This document shows, one piece after another, positions 18,669 through 27,794 of a DNA stretch of 64,000 nt. Source of the stretch: Desulfurobacterium sp. TC5-1 (GTDB lineage Bacteria; Aquificota; Aquificia; Desulfurobacteriales; Desulfurobacteriaceae); assembly GCF_000421485.1 (NCBI RefSeq), contig NZ_ATXC01000001.1, positions 1,109,087 to 1,173,086 of the forward strand. The letters run 5' to 3'. The notes below the pieces were generated by a model, which ran no database searches, had not been told where the DNA came from, and worked only from the letters and a program-made list of their open reading frames with translations. Numbering within the stretch: the first letter of the stretch is position 1; every line of letters starts with the position of its first letter. Both the position numbers and the translations under genes were made by a program.

Positions 18669-19636
18669 ACCTTAACCTCTTTAAGCCATTTGGCGTTCTC
18701 TTTGTGCCACTTTACAGTTCTTCTTATCCCTTCTTCCAGAGAAACTTTTGGTTGCCACTTTAAGAGTTTTCTTGCCTTTTCTATGTTTGCCCATGTGGCT
18801 TTCATGTCTGCCCTGTGAAATTCCTTATAAACCTTTTTGGCCGTCTTCCCGGTAAATTTTTCTATCAGCCCTATCATGTAATTTAGTTTGTAAGGCTTGT
18901 TGCCACCTAAATTGATTATCTCATAACCCGTTTCTGTTTCTAACGCTTTTATTGTTCCTTCCGCTATATCATCTACATAGGTGAAATCCCTTTCCTGGGT
19001 TCCGTCTCCGAATATAGTTATAGGTGTTCCTTCTTCTATCCACTTTATAAATCTGAACACACTCATATCAGGTCTTCCGGCGGGTCCATAGACGGTGAAG
19101 TATCTCAAAACTGTAACGTCTATTTTGTAAAGGTGATGGTACGTGTATGCCATGGCTTCCGCACCTTTCTTGCTTGCGGCATAGGGGGATATAGGGGTGT
19201 TAACCGGAAGGTCTTCTGTAAAAGGCATCTTTTGTCCTGCGTATAAAGAGGAGGTTGATGCTAAAACGAACTTTTTTACACCGTATCTGTGCATAAGTTC
19301 AAGAAGGTTTGTTGTTCCTAAAGTGTTTGTTGTTACGTAGATAAACGGATCGACAATACTGTATCTGACACCTGCCCTTGCTGCAAGGTTGATAACACCG
19401 TCAAAAGAATGGTCTTTGAAAAGGATTTCGAGGGCTTCAAGGTTTTCTATGTCTAACTTATAGAACTTAAAGTTGGAGTATCTTTCAAGTTGTTTCAGTC
19501 TGTACTCTTTTACCTTTACATCGTAGTAATCGTTCATGTTGTCAATGCCGACAACTTCATATCCTCTCTCTACGAGCATTTGAGCGGTTTTAAATCCTAT
19601 GAATCCAGCCACACCTGTTAGAAGAACTTTATTCAT
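18665..19636 (-). CDS. NAD-dependent sugar-nucleotide epimerase (UDP-glucuronate 4-epimerase-like)
   Basis: 323 residues from the ATG at 19636 with AAGGGAG upstream; 19 codons further upstream are open but non-coding in character. Extended SDR: Rossmann motif TGVAGFIG, then DNMNDYYDVKVKEYRLKQL, which is characteristic of UDP-glucuronate 4-epimerases, catalytic YAASKKGAE (Tyr/Lys), and YGPAGRPDMSVFRF. Acts in the cytoplasm on nucleotide sugars for surface polysaccharide. It ends convergently with trmB (four-base overlap). Confidence 0.85.
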   Translation of the reverse strand: MNKVLLTGVAGFIGFKTAQMLVERGYEVVGIDNMNDYYDVKVKEYRLKQLERYSNFKFYKLDIENLEALEILFKDHSFDGVINLAARAGVRYSIVDPFIYVTTNTLGTTNLLELMHRYGVKKFVLASTSSLYAGQKMPFTEDLPVNTPISPYAASKKGAEAMAYTYHHLYKIDVTVLRYFTVYGPAGRPDMSVFRFIKWIEEGTPITIFGDGTQERDFTYVDDIAEGTIKALETETGYEIINLGGNKPYKLNYMIGLIEKFTGKTAKKVYKEFHRADMKATWANIEKARKLLKWQPKVSLEEGIRRTVKWHKENAKWLKEVKV

Positions 19637-19711
19637 TGCAGACTCCCTTATATAAGCTAAATATTGTAAAATTAATGTAAATCCATAAATCATAGCTTAG
19701 GGGAGGCAAAA

Positions 19712-21607
19712 ATGAGTGAAGAAAAGTTTCAAAATCTGCTCCACGTATCAACGGTAATTAATCCTCCGGAGTCGTTTGTTCAAAATGCAAACGTAAAAAG
19801 CTACGAGGAAGAGTATAAGAAATTTCTTGACAATCCTGAAGCTTTCTGGGCAGAAGTTGCAGGAAACCTTTTCTGGTACCGCAAATGGGACAGGGTTCTT
19901 GAATGGGAGCTTCCATACGCTAAGTGGTTTGTTAACGCTCAGACCAACATAACGGTAAATGCTCTTGACAGACACGTTAAGAACGGAAAGAAAAACAAAG
20001 TAGCATTTTTCTGGGAAGATGAATTCGGCAACGAGAAGGTCGTTACTTACGGAAGTCTTTACACGCTTGTTAACAAACTTGCCAATGCACTTAGAAAAGC
20101 CGGTATTGGAAAGGGTGATAGGGTTGTAATCTATATGCCCCTTGTCATTGAGCAGGTTGCTGCGATGCTTGCCTGTGCAAGAATAGGCGCCGTTCATTCT
20201 GTCGTTTACGCTGGATTCAGTGTTCCAGCCTTAAGACACAGGATTGAAGATGCTGAAGCAAAGATGGTAATCACGGCCGATGTAACGATTAGAAGGGGAA
20301 GAGCAATTCCTCTAAAACAGATAGTTGACGAAGCCATCAGGGACCTTGAAACGGTTGAAAAAGTAGTTGTTCTAAGGAGACTAAAGCCCAGGGTTGACCT
20401 TATAGGTGAAAAAGAGATTGACTTTTACAAATTCATTGAAAATGAACCATCATACTGTGAACCTGAAGTGATGGATTCAGAAGACCCCCTTTTTATGCTC
20501 TACACTTCCGGCTCAACCGGCAAGCCCAAGGGTGTTATTCACACGACAGGCGGTTACATGGTCGGAACTTACTATTCCATGAAAACAGTTTTTGACCTTA
20601 AGGATGATGATATTTTCTGGTGTACTGCTGACCCTGGCTGGATTACAGGACACAGCTACATCGTTTACGGGCCGCTCGTTGCAGGTGCCACTCAGGTTAT
20701 AGCAGAAGGTGCGCCAAACTATCCGGACTTTGGAAGATGGTGGAAGCTGGTTGAAAAGTACGGTGTAACTATCTTTTATACGGCACCTACCGCAATAAGA
20801 ATGTTTATGAGAGCAGGTGAAGAGTGGCCCAATAAGTATGACCTCTCTTCTCTCAGGCTTTTAGGTTCTGTTGGTGAGCCAATAAACCCTGAAGCGTGGC
20901 TCTGGTATTACAAAGTTATAGGCAAGGAGAAATGTCCTATTGTTGATACCTGGTGGCAGACTGAAACCGGCGCTGTCATGATAACGACCATAGACGGCCT
21001 TCCAATGAAGCCTGGAAAAGCTGGTAAACCCGTTCCCGGTGTGATCGCCGATGTTGTTGATAAAGAAGGGAATCCCGTTGAACCTGAAAAAGGCGGGTTC
21101 CTCGTTGTTAAATATCCATGGCCATCTATGATGAGAAGGATTCATAAAAATCCTGAAAAATATGAGAGTTACTGGAAGACAATCCCAAACTGCTACTTTG
21201 CCGGTGATGTTGCGACAAAGGATGCAGACGGTTACATAATGATCTTAGGCAGGGCTGATGATGTTATTAACGTTTCAGGACACAGAATTGGAACGATGGA
21301 GGTGGAATCTGCCCTTGTTTCCCATCCTGCTGTTGCTGAAGCAGCTGTTATCGGAAAACCTGACCCTGTAAAAGGAGAAGCAATAAAGGCGTTTATCATC
21401 CTTAAAGCCGGTCATGAACCGTCTGATAAGCTGGTGGAAGACCTTAAATATCACGTTCGTATGGAGCTTGGTGCCCTCGCCGTTCCTTCAGAAATAGAGT
21501 TTGTTGATAAGCTTCCAAAAACAAGAAGCGGTAAGATAATGAGAAGGGTTCTTAAGGCTAAAGAGCTTGGAATGGATCCGGGAGACCTCTCTACACTTGA
21601 GGATTAA
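19712..21607 (+). CDS. acs: Acetyl-CoA synthetase (AMP-forming)
   Basis: Activates acetate to acetyl-CoA via acetyl-AMP. 631 residues, typical length. The AMP-binding P-loop motif YTSGSTGKPKGV, the acetate/adenylate motif DTWWQTETG, the hinge ILGRADDVINVSGHRIGT and the C-terminal PKTRSGKIMRR, whose lysine is the family's acetylation site, are all visible. GGGGAGG precedes the ATG. It stands alone, ended by a hairpin, and would feed acetate carbon into an autotrophic or mixotrophic cycle. Confidence 0.96.
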   Translation: MSEEKFQNLLHVSTVINPPESFVQNANVKSYEEEYKKFLDNPEAFWAEVAGNLFWYRKWDRVLEWELPYAKWFVNAQTNITVNALDRHVKNGKKNKVAFFWEDEFGNEKVVTYGSLYTLVNKLANALRKAGIGKGDRVVIYMPLVIEQVAAMLACARIGAVHSVVYAGFSVPALRHRIEDAEAKMVITADVTIRRGRAIPLKQIVDEAIRDLETVEKVVVLRRLKPRVDLIGEKEIDFYKFIENEPSYCEPEVMDSEDPLFMLYTSGSTGKPKGVIHTTGGYMVGTYYSMKTVFDLKDDDIFWCTADPGWITGHSYIVYGPLVAGATQVIAEGAPNYPDFGRWWKLVEKYGVTIFYTAPTAIRMFMRAGEEWPNKYDLSSLRLLGSVGEPINPEAWLWYYKVIGKEKCPIVDTWWQTETGAVMITTIDGLPMKPGKAGKPVPGVIADVVDKEGNPVEPEKGGFLVVKYPWPSMMRRIHKNPEKYESYWKTIPNCYFAGDVATKDADGYIMILGRADDVINVSGHRIGTMEVESALVSHPAVAEAAVIGKPDPVKGEAIKAFIILKAGHEPSDKLVEDLKYHVRMELGALAVPSEIEFVDKLPKTRSGKIMRRVLKAKELGMDPGDLSTLED

Positions 21608-21613
21608 TGCAGA

Positions 21614-21633
21614 AGAGGGGGAATCCCCCCTCT
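21614..21633 (+). terminator. Hairpin after acs
   Basis: AGAGGGGG (21614-21621) pairs with CCCCCTCT (21626-21633) over a four-base AATC loop. There is no strong U-tract; instead CTGCTATAAT follows, so a candidate -10 element for smc at 21638-21643 sits directly behind it. Confidence 0.55.
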
Positions 21634-21672
21634 CTGCTATAATTACGGTTACAGGTTTTTCCCGGAGGAACA

Positions 21673-24600
21673 ATGCATATTAAGTCCTTAAACTTAAAGG
21701 GATTTAAGTCTTTCGCAGATGAGACTGAAATCAGATTTTCAAGAGGCATAAACTGCATAGTGGGTCCAAACGGTTGCGGGAAAAGCAACATCGTAGATGC
21801 TCTCAAATGGGTTACCGGTGACACTTCTTCAAAGGGAATGAGAGCCTCCAACATGAAAGATATGGTCTTTAAAGGAGCTGTTGGACGGCGGGCTGCAAGA
21901 ACTGCTGAAGTTTCCATAACCCTTTACAGAGACGAGCTTCTTCCTATAAAGGAAAACGAAATAACGATAACCAGAAAAATAAAGTCAAACGGTGATTCTG
22001 AATTTCTCATTAATAACAGAAAAGTGAGGCTTAAAGATATTCAGGAGTTTTTTGCCTCTATTGGCCTTGGGCATAAGGACTATGCATTTTTTGAACAGGG
22101 ACAGATAGATAGGATTTTAAAACTTAAACCCGAAGATAGAAGAGGCTTAATTGATGACGCTGCAGGTGTTGGTCCCTTTAAGGAGAAAAAAGAGGAAACG
22201 CTTAAAAAGCTTGAAGACGCCGAGACAAACCTTGAGAATGTGAGGAAAGTAATAAATGAGGTGGGCAGAAACTTAAAAACTCTTAAGAATCAAGCGGAAA
22301 AGGCAAAAAGATATGAAGTTTTAAAGCAGAAAGAAAGGGAATTTGAGAAAAAGCTTTTAGGCTTTGAAATAAGAGGAATAAGGATAAAGAAAGAGTTTAC
22401 AGAAAAGGAACTTGCAGTTTTAAGAGAGGATAGAGTTTCCCTTGAAAAAGAACTTTCCACACTTCAGGTTGGTCTGGAAAATTTAAGAAAAGAGGTTGAG
22501 TCCGTTACAAAGGAGATTGAAGAAACCTCGAAGGAACTCTATGAACTTGAAAAAACGAAAAAAGAATCTTCCGTAAGGAGGGAGTTTTTAGGGAAAGAGA
22601 TAAAACGGACAGAGTCTGAACTGAAAGAGCTTGATTCTGAGGAACTTTTAAAGATAGAAAGGCTTAAGAAAATAAAGGAAGAGACAGAAAGCCTTGTGGC
22701 TGAAAGGAAAAAGCTGAAAAAGAAGGTTTCCTCTTTAGAAGAGGCAGTCTCTTTTAAAAGACAACAACTAAAAGATTTTGAGGCTGATAAGAAAGCCCTT
22801 GAAGAAGAGATATCTAAAATCCGCCGCTTTATATCTGAAGCAGTTAGCAGGTACTCAAAGATTGAAATGGAAATGGTTAGAGAGGAAGAGAAGGTCAGGT
22901 CGTACTCCCGCCAGATAGAGAAGCTTCCTTCGGAGATAGAAAGCTGTGAGAAGGAAAAAAAATACTATCTTGAACAAAAAAATCGCCTTGAAAAAAGATT
23001 ATCTTCTGTTTTAAGAGAAATAGAGACTCTTAAAGAGGAAAAGAAGAAGCTGCTTCTCCTGAAAGATAAAAAAGAGGAGAAAGTATCAGAGGTAAAACGA
23101 GCCATACAGGAAAAAGAGAAAGAGATTGTTTCTGTATCTTCAAAAATAGAGAGTATGGAAAAACTGCTTGAAACTCTTGATTTTGGAAAACTTGAAAACA
23201 GTATAGTTGAAAGTGGAAAGCACGGGAAAGTTAAAGGATATATAGGCCTTTTGATAAACCTTATAAAGGTTGATGAGGGTTGGGAAAGGATTGTAGAGTC
23301 TTACCTTTCCACTTTTGGCGCAGGTATTGTTGTCAAAACCTTTGACGATATTATCTGGATAAAGGAAAGGATTAAAGGTAACGGTAGAGTTCTGCTATTT
23401 GCGGCAGATGTAACGCCTGTCAAGAACAAATATATAGAGGATGCAACCCCACTTATTTCCCATGTTAAACCGATCGATACCCGGGTGAAAGACCTTGTTT
23501 CTGTTGTATTTTCAAATGTTTTCTTTACATCTTCAGATGCTGAAAAGTTAGCGAAAGAACATCCAGATTGTATCTTTGTTGATAAGGAACTTAACCTTTA
23601 CAGCGGTAAAGGCTCCTTCATAGGTAAGTTTAAAGCCCGTGGTATTTTGGAGATAGAGAAAGAGATTGAGAATTTGAAAAAACGGAAAACTGTGCTTGAA
23701 CAGGAATTGGAGGAAATAAATAAGAAACTTTCACCTGCCTGGGAAGAGCTTTCAGAGGTAGAAGAGTCCATATCGGAGATCAACATAAAGTCTGAATCGT
23801 TAAGGGTTGAAAAGGTAGAGATTGAGGGTAAACTGCGGGAAGTGGAAAACAGAATAGAAGTTTTATCGTCAGATATAGAGAGTTTAAAAGGGCGTTTAAA
23901 AACTGCAAGAGAAGCCGTTGTTTCGTTTTCAAGTAAAAATGAACTTTACGAGAAAAAGTTATCCGAACTTTCCTCTAAAAAAGTAGCGCTTGAAAAGCAG
24001 CTTACAGAGAAAGAAAAAAAGTTAAAAGAGGTTGAAAAGGGAATAGAAACTTTTAAAGAATCTCTATCTGCTCTTCAGTCAGATCTATCCCTTTACAGGG
24101 AAAAACTAAGGAATCTTGAAGAGAAGCTAACAGGCAAGGAAAGGGCAGTTAAGGCTATTAAGGATGAGATAAAGACGATTACGGAGAAGAGAGAGCGGTT
24201 GCTTTCTGAACTTGAAAAGGCGCGAAAAGGCATAGAAGAGGCAGAGAGAATCCTTTCAGGGATAGATGAGGCGATAGAAGATACAAAGAACGACCTGAAA
24301 GCGTTAGAAGAGAGAAGGAACGAATTGTCAGTAATTATAAAACAAAAGGAAGAGGCCTTAAAGCAGAAAGAATCAGAGTTAAAGGCGCTTCAGAAAAAGA
24401 TAAAAGAGTACGAAATAGAGCTTGCAAAGCTTAATGTTAAAGAGGAAGAAATCGTTCAAAAGATACTTGAAATTGAATCAACAGTTACGGAAGCGATAGA
24501 AGCGGCAGCAGACGTTGATAATGAAGAAGAGCTAAAAAGGGAATTAATCTCTGTAAAAGAGAAAATTTCAAGACTCGGTGCTGTTAATCTTCTTGCCATA

Positions 24601-25179
24601 GAAGAGTATAACAAGGTAAAAGAGCGGTACGAATTTATTCTTGAACAGGAAGAGGACCTTATAAAATCCATTAAAGATCTTAAAGAGGCAATAGAGAAGA
24701 TAGATGAAGAGATAAACCGAAGATTTTTTGCCACGTTTAAAGCGGTTAATAAGGAGTTTAGAAAAACATTTAAGAAGGTTTTTGGTGGTGGTTCTGCAAG
24801 ACTTGTTCTAACATCAGATGATCCAGCTGAAGCAGGTATAGAGATAGAGGCAAAACCACCAGGTAAAAAACATTCAAATATTAATCTGCTTTCAGGTGGT
24901 GAAAGGACGCTGGTTGTTATTTCTTTGCTTTACGCCCTCTATTCAATTCATCCAGCGCCGTTCCTCGTTCTTGATGAGATAGATGCTGCCCTTGATGAGA
25001 TTAACATACTCAGGTTTACAGAGCTTCTTAAAACCATTTCAGAAAAAACGCAGGTTATAGTTATTACTCACAAGAAAGTTACCATGGAAGTGGCTGATGT
25101 TCTTTACGGCGTAACGATGGAGATTCCGGGAATATCAAAGATTGTAGGCGTTTCCTTCGCCGTTTCGGAAGCTGTCTAA
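21673..25179 (+). CDS. smc: Chromosome segregation protein SMC
   Basis: Structural maintenance of chromosomes ATPase for chromosome condensation and segregation. 1168 residues, as usual. N-terminal Walker A GPNGCGKSNIVDAL, long coiled coils at about 170-500 and 660-1000, a central hinge at about 505-640 (KVKGYIGLLINLIKV, FDDIIWIKERIKG), and a C-terminal head with signature LLSGGERTLVVISLLYAL and Walker B FLVLDEIDAALDE. ATG follows CCGGAGGA. No scpA or scpB is adjacent. Confidence 0.96.
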   Translation: MHIKSLNLKGFKSFADETEIRFSRGINCIVGPNGCGKSNIVDALKWVTGDTSSKGMRASNMKDMVFKGAVGRRAARTAEVSITLYRDELLPIKENEITITRKIKSNGDSEFLINNRKVRLKDIQEFFASIGLGHKDYAFFEQGQIDRILKLKPEDRRGLIDDAAGVGPFKEKKEETLKKLEDAETNLENVRKVINEVGRNLKTLKNQAEKAKRYEVLKQKEREFEKKLLGFEIRGIRIKKEFTEKELAVLREDRVSLEKELSTLQVGLENLRKEVESVTKEIEETSKELYELEKTKKESSVRREFLGKEIKRTESELKELDSEELLKIERLKKIKEETESLVAERKKLKKKVSSLEEAVSFKRQQLKDFEADKKALEEEISKIRRFISEAVSRYSKIEMEMVREEEKVRSYSRQIEKLPSEIESCEKEKKYYLEQKNRLEKRLSSVLREIETLKEEKKKLLLLKDKKEEKVSEVKRAIQEKEKEIVSVSSKIESMEKLLETLDFGKLENSIVESGKHGKVKGYIGLLINLIKVDEGWERIVESYLSTFGAGIVVKTFDDIIWIKERIKGNGRVLLFAADVTPVKNKYIEDATPLISHVKPIDTRVKDLVSVVFSNVFFTSSDAEKLAKEHPDCIFVDKELNLYSGKGSFIGKFKARGILEIEKEIENLKKRKTVLEQELEEINKKLSPAWEELSEVEESISEINIKSESLRVEKVEIEGKLREVENRIEVLSSDIESLKGRLKTAREAVVSFSSKNELYEKKLSELSSKKVALEKQLTEKEKKLKEVEKGIETFKESLSALQSDLSLYREKLRNLEEKLTGKERAVKAIKDEIKTITEKRERLLSELEKARKGIEEAERILSGIDEAIEDTKNDLKALEERRNELSVIIKQKEEALKQKESELKALQKKIKEYEIELAKLNVKEEEIVQKILEIESTVTEAIEAAADVDNEEELKRELISVKEKISRLGAVNLLAIEEYNKVKERYEFILEQEEDLIKSIKDLKEAIEKIDEEINRRFFATFKAVNKEFRKTFKKVFGGGSARLVLTSDDPAEAGIEIEAKPPGKKHSNINLLSGGERTLVVISLLYALYSIHPAPFLVLDEIDAALDEINILRFTELLKTISEKTQVIVITHKKVTMEVADVLYGVTMEIPGISKIVGVSFAVSEAV

Positions 25180-25186
25180 AATAGAA

Positions 25187-25224
25187 AAAGCCCGGCGCGG
25201 GCCGTTTCTACCGCACCGGGCTTT
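25187..25224. terminator. Strong bidirectional terminator between smc and csp
   Basis: AAAGCCCGG (25187-25195) pairs with CCGGGCTTT (25216-25224), extended inside by GCGG/CCGC, around loop GCCGTTTCTA (plus strand). Read on the minus strand it is followed by TTTTTCTATTTT, a good U-tract, so it ends the cold-shock mRNA; on the plus strand it can end smc. Its loop is complementary to the loop of the hairpin upstream of csp. Confidence 0.85.
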
Positions 25225-25239
25225 GATTTCCAGTCTAAA

Positions 25240-25446
25240 TCAGGCTCTTTCTACGTTTATAGCTTTAAGTCCCTTGTCACTTTCGGTAATGTCAAAAACG
25301 ACTCTTTCACCTTCCTCTATTGTTTTAAATCCTTCACCATTAATGCCTGTGTAGTGAACGAATACGTCATGTCCGTCATCTGTTGTGATGAAGCCGTATC
25401 CTTTGCTTGAGTCAAACCACTTTACTGTTCCTGTAAATCTTTCCAT
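25240..25446 (-). CDS. Cold-shock domain protein (CspA family)
   Basis: Single OB-fold nucleic-acid-binding protein; family members bind single-stranded RNA/DNA, melt hairpins and act as antiterminators. 68 residues with both RNP motifs: KGYGFITTD and [25 protein letters not shown] is the canonical start and AINVERA the end. Strong ribosome site GAGAGG lies upstream. It is flanked by two hairpins with complementary loops, described separately, suggesting autogenous control. Confidence 0.95.
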   Translation of the reverse strand: MERFTGTVKWFDSSKGYGFITTDDGHDVFVHYTGINGEGFKTIEEGERVVFDITESDKGLKAINVERA

Positions 25447-25487
25447 GTTAAAAAACCTCTCTAAATTAGTGTTCTTGAAATGAAAAA

Positions 25488-25524
25488 GGGCCTTGAAGGT
25501 AGAAACGGCACACCTTCAAGGCCC
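25488..25524 (-). terminator. Perfect hairpin with U-tract in the csp leader
   Basis: On the minus strand a 13-bp perfect stem (GGGCCTTGAAGGT with ACCTTCAAGGCCC) closes an 11-base loop GTGCCGTTTCT and is followed by TTTTTCATTT, so it has the form of an intrinsic terminator. It may end the upstream Wzz-like gene, and, because a promoter-like pair lies just upstream (25545-25572), may also serve as an attenuator in the cold-shock leader. Confidence 0.8.
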
Positions 25525-25544
25525 GTCCTTCCACTTCACATCTT

Positions 25545-25572
25545 AACTTATGAAATTATTCTTCTTTGTCAA
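25545..25572 (-). promoter_or_regulatory. Candidate csp promoter within the end of the Wzz-like gene
   Basis: On the minus strand a perfect TTGACA (25572-25567) is followed after 16 bases by TAAGTT (25550-25545), a weak -10. Transcription would begin near 25537, placing the 25488-25524 hairpin at the very start of the cold-shock leader. The 41 bases between that hairpin and the csp start are too short for a full promoter. By-eye prediction. Confidence 0.4.
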
Positions 25573-26347
25573 TATCTGATTTTAGAAAAATAATTATCAT
25601 TCCGGCAATGAATCCTAAAATTCCCCCTATAAGGATGACAATAATTCTTGAAGGTTCTTCTTTTAAAAGGTGAGTGGAAACTATTGTATACCCTTCTAAA
25701 TTTTCCAGCTGATACTTTAAAAAATTTAATGTTTGTTGAGTTTTAGCAAGATTAAGTTCCATGTTTATCGGGTTAAAACCTATAATATGTATTTTTTTTC
25801 TCTTTATTTGAATATCTACATTTGATATTATATCTTTCATCTTTGGAATTTTTGACGAATATACCCTGATATCTTTCTCTATAAGCTCTTTTTCTTTTTT
25901 AAGTTTGTTTCTCGTATAACTCAAGTTATTCAAGTACTCTGCAAGTTTGTCCAAAAGACTAATCATCCCTTTCTGTTTTAGAGAAATAATTTCTATTTCA
26001 GCAAATCTGCCTTCAATCGATTTAGTTTTGATACTTTTCAAATTTTTTAAAACATTTGGCGGGACAGGTATGATATTCTGGACATATTGATAATCATTGT
26101 TTTTTATACCATCCATTAAAATCTGGGTTGTTTCCTGAACAAAAGATATAGGAATAATAACTTTTTCAGTCCTTGACGTTGTTATTATATGTGGCAGAGA
26201 TATTATTGCCTTCAAGTGGTATGAAGGTTTTATAAAACAAGAACCCACTAAGCCCAAGCAGATTCCCAAAAGAGTTGCTGAAAATAGTTTCGCTTTACTT
26301 TTCCAGACTATGCAGAATGCTTCAATAATTGAAATCTCCTCTTTCAA
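25556..26347 (-). CDS. Wzz/chain-length-determinant-like membrane protein
   Basis: 263 residues from a TTG start after CGAGGT. Two membrane helices bracket a periplasmic part: about 17-40 (AKLFSATLLGICLGLVGSCF) and about 233-256 (IIVILIGGILGFIAGMIIIFL). The periplasmic part has coiled-coil character (KLKKEKELIEKDIRVYSSKI). This is the polysaccharide co-polymerase topology of Wzz/FepE, which sets O-antigen length. No O-antigen genes are adjacent, so the polymer is unknown. It lacks a tyrosine-kinase domain. Confidence 0.65.
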   Translation of the reverse strand: MKEEISIIEAFCIVWKSKAKLFSATLLGICLGLVGSCFIKPSYHLKAIISLPHIITTSRTEKVIIPISFVQETTQILMDGIKNNDYQYVQNIIPVPPNVLKNLKSIKTKSIEGRFAEIEIISLKQKGMISLLDKLAEYLNNLSYTRNKLKKEKELIEKDIRVYSSKIPKMKDIISNVDIQIKRKKIHIIGFNPINMELNLAKTQQTLNFLKYQLENLEGYTIVSTHLLKEEPSRIIVILIGGILGFIAGMIIIFLKSDIDKEE

Positions 26348-26378
26348 GTTTACCTCGAATTATCCTGCTGATATTAAA

Positions 26379-26402
26379 AAAGGGGGCTTTAAAGCCCCCT
26401 TT
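26379..26402. terminator. Bidirectional terminator after the porin gene
   Basis: A perfect 24-base palindrome: AAAGGGGGCTTT then AAAGCCCCCTTT. Read on the minus strand it follows the porin stop and continues into TTTTAATAT, an A/U-rich tail as in intrinsic terminators. Confidence 0.85.
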
Positions 26403-26421
26403 CTGTTTATTTTCCAATTTA

Positions 26422-27447
26422 TTAGAACTTAAGAGTAAGCTTGAGCTCACCTTGATAATCGAGCTTTTCACTTGGAAGGTAGAGCCCTGCTTGAATGCAG
26501 AGGTTTTTATCATACTGATACTTGGCTTTAAGGTCAACCTCATGAGCACTGCTGTAAGTTCCTGTATTATCTCCATCAAAGTTAACGTAAGCAGCACTAA
26601 GAGTTACTTTATCCATAGGCTTAACGCTTCCTTCTACAGTAAGAATTTTAGGATTCACAAAATTACCATTATCGTAGTCAAGAACTTCTGCATAATCGTA
26701 GTCTGAAAATCCTGTACCTATAACGTAGTTCGTTACAAACCCGTCTTTGTAAACATCGTATCCAATTTTGGCGCCGAACATTCCGGCATCAAGGGATGCA
26801 CCCACGCCGTAGAACTTACCATTGTTATCAGCACCTTTAGTTTTGAGGTAGGCTCCTTCAGCCCTAAAACCTACTTTCCCAAAATCTGTTGCAACAGCTG
26901 GAGTTACCTTAGCGTAAGCAAGGTTTATATCGCTTGCATCCTGATAGAGGTCAACAACCTCATATGCACCGTCAACGCCAAGTGCCTTTAGGTTACCTTC
27001 AAAAGCACCTACTCCCCATGTTTGGGCGCTTCCTCTTGCTTCAGCTGTTCCTGCAAGTGCAAGTCCATAATCTGTGTTGTATCCTGCAATTACGGCATCA
27101 AGAGTTGAGTCCATAATCTTACTGTCACCAAATACAATGTCTTGATAACCTACTTTCGCAAGAAGGTTAGGTGTGTTGAAGAGATTGTTTACCTGGAAGT
27201 ACCCTTCGTCAATTGTAAAGTTCATCTGGTCGTCATCTGCAAGAAACCTTACATGTGCAGAGATATTATCGTTCACTTTCGCGTCAAGTTGAACTTTTAC
27301 TTCTACTGAGTGGTTGTAGTCAGTCTGGTTGTCAGTAGTTATGGTCGTCTTAATTTGACCGCCTACATTGACCTCTGTAGCGTGTGCAGGAACTGCAAAT
27401 GCTGCTACAAGTCCCATGAGGGTTACTGCTGTTAGTGCTTTTCTCAT
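26422..27447 (-). CDS. Outer-membrane porin-like protein
   Basis: 341 residues from the ATG at 27447 with GGGAGGT upstream. Signal peptide MRKALTAVTLMGLVAAFA with cleavage after AHA. The mature protein is a run of alternating beta strands with Asp/Gly turns (EVNVGGQIKTTITTDNQ, VKVQLDAKVNDNISAHVRF, KLTLKF at the end), with the C-terminal Phe of outer-membrane barrels. Length fits a 16-strand porin. It is a single-gene unit with its own promoter and terminator, consistent with high expression. Confidence 0.8.
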   Translation of the reverse strand: MRKALTAVTLMGLVAAFAVPAHATEVNVGGQIKTTITTDNQTDYNHSVEVKVQLDAKVNDNISAHVRFLADDDQMNFTIDEGYFQVNNLFNTPNLLAKVGYQDIVFGDSKIMDSTLDAVIAGYNTDYGLALAGTAEARGSAQTWGVGAFEGNLKALGVDGAYEVVDLYQDASDINLAYAKVTPAVATDFGKVGFRAEGAYLKTKGADNNGKFYGVGASLDAGMFGAKIGYDVYKDGFVTNYVIGTGFSDYDYAEVLDYDNGNFVNPKILTVEGSVKPMDKVTLSAAYVNFDGDNTGTYSSAHEVDLKAKYQYDKNLCIQAGLYLPSEKLDYQGELKLTLKF

Positions 27448-27794
27448 CCTTAAAAACCTCCCTTCTTTTTGAAGTTTATTGTCAGTATCAAAATTTACCA
27501 TTTTAACCTTCAGCGTGTCAAGAAGTAAACTATTAAATATTATTTACAATTTTAACACATTATCTAATTGATTGGAAATGCTTATTCAATTGTTTGAAAG
27601 AGCAATTGTTTTTATAGCAACATTTATGCCATCAAAAATTGTTGTGTTCCTGTTTGCTTTCAGAATAGGGAAACGTTATATTTCTGACCCGAGGAAATTA
27701 ATAGACAGTAACTATACGAATGCTTTTTTAAAAAAAGACTTATTCAGGTTTTTGTTTTTATGCAAATCTCTTTGCATACCTGCACGGAGGAAGG
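27448..27794. other. Intergenic region between porin and rtcB
   Basis: A 347-base A/T-rich gap between divergent genes. It contains the porin promoter candidate on the minus strand. A 93-codon plus frame inside it (from 27572) has no ribosome site and overlaps the rtcB start, so I do not call it a gene. No RNA gene or repeat recognised. Confidence 0.5.
27492..27521 (-). promoter_or_regulatory. Candidate porin promoter
   Basis: On the minus strand TTGACA (27521-27516) is followed after 18 bases by TAAATT (27497-27492). It lies about 45 bases upstream of the porin start. The perfect -35 makes it credible; the -10 is weak. Confidence 0.4.

Noticed and set aside
22300-24700. Repetitive Glu/Lys codon runs as a DNA repeat
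   Set aside because: This is the coiled-coil coding region of smc; no exact tandem unit is visible.
25187-25524. Inverted repeat around csp as a mobile-element end or invertible switch
   Set aside because: Only 12 bases are shared, they lie at hairpin tips, and there is no recombinase or target duplication.
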